A DNA stretch of 64,000 nucleotides, from the NCBI GenBank assembly GCA_024752435.1, contig CP103025.1, forward strand, positions 620,001 through 684,000. The letters are read 5' to 3'. The DNA is from Allantophomopsis cytisporea (taxonomy: Eukaryota > Ascomycota > Leotiomycetes > Phacidiales > Phacidiaceae). Below are positions 60,293-64,000 of the stretch, piece after piece. How positions within the stretch are numbered: the first letter of the stretch is position 1; each line of letters begins with the position of its first letter. The position numbers and the translations under genes were made by a program. The notes beneath the pieces are model-generated. The model saw only the letters and a program-made list of their open reading frames with translations. It was not told the DNA's origin and did not search any database.

Positions 60293-62131
60293 ATGGCCGT
60301 TCTCACAATTTGTGGTCAGCCAACGTTCTCTAGAATGCCTCCACGACGGTTGGCTGTTCTCCTTGGTGGCATCGCTATTTTTGCAATTGTCACCTTGGTA
60401 TTTACCCTCCCTAGTTCCATACCCGCAGGTCCTTCACTGTCCAGATTCACCGATACTCGCGTGTTGTCCGATGCAGCAAGATGGAATCCGTTCAAAGACT
60501 CGGCCCATGAGCCGCCCATCCAGAAAAACAGCACGAATGGCGAGAGCAGCTGGTACAGTAATTGGAACTGGAGGAGACCCTTCTCCTCTTCCATCACACT
60601 AGACGAGAACCGATCCCTCCTGCCACCCTTGCCAGAAAGACCCGCCATATACACTTATTACGATCATACATTGCAGCGGGCTGCCGATGTGAAGGAGGCC
60701 GAAAGTGCCATTTTGTTGACGTGGAGACGCGCCTGGTGGGCACAAGGCTTCAAGCCTATCATTCTTGGGCCGGCTGAGGCAATGCGAAATCCCTTATACG
60801 AAGAAGCGCAAAAGCTCAAGCTCGACGGGGAATTGATGACAGAATTATCGAGATGGTTGGCATGGGAGAACATGGGAACCGGACTCCTCTGCAATTACTT
60901 GACCCTACCAATGGGCCCTCACGAGGATGTTCTCCTGGCCAGCCTTCGTAGAGGCAAGTACCTGAAACTCACAAAATATGAGGGTTTGGGCAATGGCCTC
61001 TTCGCTGGTGAGAAGGTCTCTATCACAGCCGCCCTGAAGACCGCATTGAGCGCTCCAGAATTGAAGAATGGCAAGTCTGTCATTGGTGTTATCCCTCCAG
61101 ACCAGGTCTATATTGAGCCAGCTCATGATTCTATTGCCTACTATGACCCCAAGACCGTCGCAGATAAGTATGGTAAACTTGCTGAGGAGATTATGGCAAA
61201 CAATGCACTGGGACTCATGAAACTCAATCAGCTCATCAATGCACATCTACATAGCACTTGGCAGAATGTCTTCTCTGGTGGAATTACTGTTCTCAAGCCA
61301 GTTCGTCAGCATATGTCTGTCATGCTTCAGCCCGCTCTCCAGGTAGCCGAATTCCTCTCACAGTGCCCAGAGTCACCTTTGGTCTCGACATGCCCTCCAA
61401 ACCGACCGAAATGCACACCATGTGTCGCTTCAGTGCCAATGAAAGTCACTCAACCAGCACAATACACGAACAGCTCAAAGCTTTACACTATCGGCACAGT
61501 GCCTCACCCATATACTCTCGCGACTCTTTCCACACTACGCGAGTCTCTCGACATCAGATACATTCGACGAGAAACGGACCGTGATCCGTGGATTACCATC
61601 GTAACTAAGGAGCTTCTGGGTACTGGAATATCCTCAGCTCCTCGCGTTCTGAGATTCAAGGATGCTGTGGCATCGGATTATGGCGCTGCTCACTCGTTGT
61701 GGTTGATCGCGGAGAAGAGTTTACCTGAAGACCTTGACTGGCACTTTGGCTTCGGTGTACCGCGTCCCAACACTGCACTCGACAGTGGCAAGTCCGAGAC
61801 TCCTGTCCCAGGTCCAGAGCGAAGACCCCCACCCCCACAGCCGGATCCAAAGGACGGACCTATTCCAACCGAGATGGACCTTGCGAAAGAGAGGTCCTTG
61901 CTGGAAATGGCAAAGCAAGTTGGGAAGAGCAAGGATGTCGAGACGGTGAAAATCAGAGATGCTATTGAAGCATGGAACCTGGCAGATACTGAAGCGTGGA
62001 AGTTTGCAAGAGCTTATACGGCAAGAAGCAGCGTAGAGAGATTGAAGTGGGAGGAGGAGGAGAACCACTTTGCTGGCGGAGCCGGCACCGAGCGTTCTGG
62101 GAAAGGATCATGGGATAGATGGTTCGACTAA
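60293..62131 (+). CDS. Fungal type II membrane protein of unknown function
   Basis: Single exon, 612 residues from the ATG at 60293; a longer non-ATG-initiated frame upstream is not chosen. A short basic cytoplasmic tail (MPPRR near residue 15) precedes a membrane segment (LAVLLGGIAIFAIVTLVF, about 20-37), which implies type II topology with a large lumenal domain in the Golgi or ER. The conserved part begins near residue 120: TYYDHTLQ, then EAESAILLTWRRAWWAQGF, a block with MGTGLLCNYLTLPMGPH and GLGNGLFAGEK. I recognise this pattern from uncharacterised ascomycete proteins, perhaps glycosyltransferase-like, but see no DxD motif that settles it. Cys residues (CPPNRPKCTPC) suggest disulfides. 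The C-terminus is Pro-rich and charged. Confidence 0.88.
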   Translation: MAVLTICGQPTFSRMPPRRLAVLLGGIAIFAIVTLVFTLPSSIPAGPSLSRFTDTRVLSDAARWNPFKDSAHEPPIQKNSTNGESSWYSNWNWRRPFSSSITLDENRSLLPPLPERPAIYTYYDHTLQRAADVKEAESAILLTWRRAWWAQGFKPIILGPAEAMRNPLYEEAQKLKLDGELMTELSRWLAWENMGTGLLCNYLTLPMGPHEDVLLASLRRGKYLKLTKYEGLGNGLFAGEKVSITAALKTALSAPELKNGKSVIGVIPPDQVYIEPAHDSIAYYDPKTVADKYGKLAEEIMANNALGLMKLNQLINAHLHSTWQNVFSGGITVLKPVRQHMSVMLQPALQVAEFLSQCPESPLVSTCPPNRPKCTPCVASVPMKVTQPAQYTNSSKLYTIGTVPHPYTLATLSTLRESLDIRYIRRETDRDPWITIVTKELLGTGISSAPRVLRFKDAVASDYGAAHSLWLIAEKSLPEDLDWHFGFGVPRPNTALDSGKSETPVPGPERRPPPPQPDPKDGPIPTEMDLAKERSLLEMAKQVGKSKDVETVKIRDAIEAWNLADTEAWKFARAYTARSSVERLKWEEEENHFAGGAGTERSGKGSWDRWFD

Positions 62132-62346
62132 GTAGTGTCTTGGGAGATTTGCATGTGCACGGCGTTAGGATTTAGCACCAGTTATACCATAATATACGGT
62201 TAAGTAAAGACTGTACATCAAAAATAAAAACAAATACTCGCGATGGATGTTGAATCCTCGAACCCCCTAACACTTCAATATTATGAAAACTCCTATCTCA
62301 ATGTCAGATGTTGAAACCACTTATCCCACCCCCACTTGCAACACCT

Positions 62347-63066
62347 CTAGACGAGAATAGTATCACCGCCCATCTCGCCACTCATCTCCCGAGATGTGAC
62401 GCTTTCTCTGGCATTTCCTTTTGCCAATTTTGTGTGCTTGATACTAGCAGCTTTATAACCGTCTGTTTCTCCGTCTTCCATGTATGTGTTTTCTCTTTCC
62501 ATAATCAATTCCTCAATATGCCTGTTCAACCAGTATCCCTTCAACTGCGCAGCGCTCATATCTTTGGCGCCAGAAACGCGACCAAGGCAGCTCGTTGTGC
62601 CGCACAGGCAATCAAACGCCTGGTCCATTGCCCATTCGGTGGAGGGATAGAAAAAAGTGAGTTCTTGGCCACTCTTCAGACCTGAAGGTCCCGCATAGAT
62701 TGCAAGCTTAGACATATCGAATATCTATTCCTGGTGGTGCACCAGATTATGGTTAATTGCTTTTCCATAGTCATTGCTCTGAAACCTCTCTCATAAACCA
62801 CTTACAAGACTTGGCTCACAGGAGTGGTTGATATATACAAGATCGGAGTTGAGGTTTAGATGTTGCTCTCGTCCCATTTGGACAGTGGCATATGTTGGCT
62901 TTCCAGCTAGGGTACATGGAGGGAAGGTCATGTTGGCAAAGAGGCCATTTGGCGGAACGTCGATTCTTGAAAGGGATCTAGAGCTGAAATCGTCGACGTT
63001 GTATATTTCGACTTCTTGGATTTCGGGGTGAGATGGCTGGGTCCAGAAGGGACTGAGAGGTGCCAT
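62347..63066 (-). CDS. Small SET-domain protein with post-SET motif
   Basis: Two exons: 63066-62806 and 62724-62347, totalling 639 nt and 212 residues. An in-frame upstream extension exists, but MAPLSPFWTQPS is the natural start. The SET signature NHSCEPSL (about 80-87) ends exon 1. Exon 2 continues FDMSKLAIYAG and GLKSGQELTFFYPSTEWAM, with the catalytic-type Tyr in FFYPS, and the Cys-rich post-SET stretch CLCGTTSC. The protein is short because the N-terminal SET part is compact; it may be one of the fungal SET proteins that methylate non-histone lysines, but no substrate can be assigned. It converges with the upstream membrane-protein gene, 215 bases apart. Confidence 0.88.
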
Positions 63067-64000
63067 TGTGTGGGAAATATGTGCGGATGCTATGTATATT
63101 TGTGGAAGACAACTTTTGCTATGATGCAGCAGGTAGGATATGTAGATATGTAAGTTAGATTGTGAGCATCTGAAAGCCACGATATTGAAAGCAGAAGTCT
63201 TGCGGAGAGGGATTTCCAAAGTTGAAAGACGAAGACGGTTGCGTCCTTTAGTACTTTCTATACGTAGACTCACACCTAGAGTGGTCCCGGAGCGGATACA
63301 TAATGGCTGGACTATTTTCTCCTACCTAGTACCTTTCAAATCACTTATTCCGTGCCTAGGAAGGTAGTTTCTCGCCATCCGTTCCAGATATGGGGATTCT
63401 AGATGACCGACTGAGGTGGAGGGGTAGTTGTGTAATGCGGTACGTACATGTGCCAGGTACCCGCCCAAACAGTTCGAGGGGCCCCGCACCGAGGTAAATA
63501 GAGTCGAGCCGCGCTGCACGCCACTCCGTTCGCCCTTTTTGTATATGTAAGACAAAAGTCCTGAAGAGCAAGGTACATAAGGTTCGTACCCATCAGGTAG
63601 TTTGTACATAATGACTAGACTACGCTCCGTTTCTACTCAAGCTCCTCATTACAATTGTTATTAGACCTTGATATGGGAGAGCCCCTCATCGAGAGCTTCC
63701 TCTGATAAATTCTTCTCCGTTCACCTAGCTAGTATTACACTTATATTTTGTTCAAACAATTGCACAAGAAGAGTGCTTACCTATGCTTGTTATCGGGAGG
63801 CGAAGTCAACAACTCAGTGTACAGCAGACTGGCTTATTGAGATCTGTGAGACGACTGAGACGCTTGTATGCAGTACTGAAACCAACACCGAGGTTTGCTT
63901 CAGACTCACAGCCGTAGTCACCGTTAACAGCGCAAGAAAGAAAAGTGATGCCTTATCTATGCTTGAAATCCTAACTATACAAGAAACTCATAATCAATCC
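63067..64000. other. Region upstream of SET gene, no gene seen
   Basis: It holds the SET-gene promoter and then sequence without a recognisable reading frame; the open frames at 63322-63609 (minus) overlap each other and have no motif. The window ends here. Confidence 0.55.

Noticed and set aside
1..64000. tRNA, rRNA, CRISPR arrays, intact transposons
   Set aside because: No B-box/acceptor pattern, no rRNA-like conserved core, no regular spacer array and no transposase domain could be seen by eye; the repeats present are short tandem types.

Overview
The window is nuclear DNA of a filamentous ascomycete (Pezizomycotina). The signs are many short (about 45-250 bp) GT-AG introns with fungal branch and acceptor sites, fungus-only families (DUF7514, Stc1 domain, Ime2-type kinase, Hsp70-like, patatin/NB-ARC), long simple-repeat-rich intergenic tracts and no operons. 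A leotiomycete (Botrytis/Sclerotinia-like) fits by general impression, but I cannot prove the genus from sequence alone. Exon-intron models were built by hand from splice motifs; every joined model I call intact keeps an open frame whose summed exon length is divisible by three.

Layout. 1-2321: C-terminal part of a Dicer-like RNase, cut by the window edge. 2322-10634: mostly non-coding, with a decayed MFS transporter (about 4431-5690), an intact 2-oxoglutarate oxygenase (5735-6721, minus) and a decayed iron-containing redox enzyme (about 8190-8688). 10635-15243: a C2H2 zinc-finger protein (minus) and a coiled-coil fungal protein (plus). 16292-18300: a broken patatin/NB-ARC NLR-like gene. 18744-21209: an Hsp70-like ATPase (minus). 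23439-25939: an Ime2/RCK-type kinase (minus). 25940-35867: about 9.9 kb with no supportable gene. 35868-37065: an Stc1-domain protein. 40102-42365: a DUF7514 protein. 43406-48104: a large MYND-finger protein (minus). 49225-51094: a triple-KH RNA-binding protein. 52074-53558: RuvB-like 1. 54483-56843: an HMG-box regulator. 57148-58279: an aldo/keto reductase (minus). 60293-62131: a type II membrane protein. 62347-63066: a small SET protein (minus).

How they relate. The right half is dense in conserved housekeeping, chromatin and RNA genes (RVB1, KH, HMG, SET, MYND). The left 22 kb looks accessory: three pseudogenes interleaved with AT-rich or repetitive DNA. A Dicer and an Stc1-domain protein (in fission yeast, Stc1 joins RNAi to the CLRC histone methyltransferase) lie in the same window but 33 kb apart; I see no evidence of a cluster. 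No convincing new multi-gene system was found. The best leads are the NLR relic beside an Hsp70-like gene, the 9.9 kb gene-free interval between divergent Ime2-like and Stc1 genes, and the GGTACC-rich minisatellite block near 58.5-59.7 kb.
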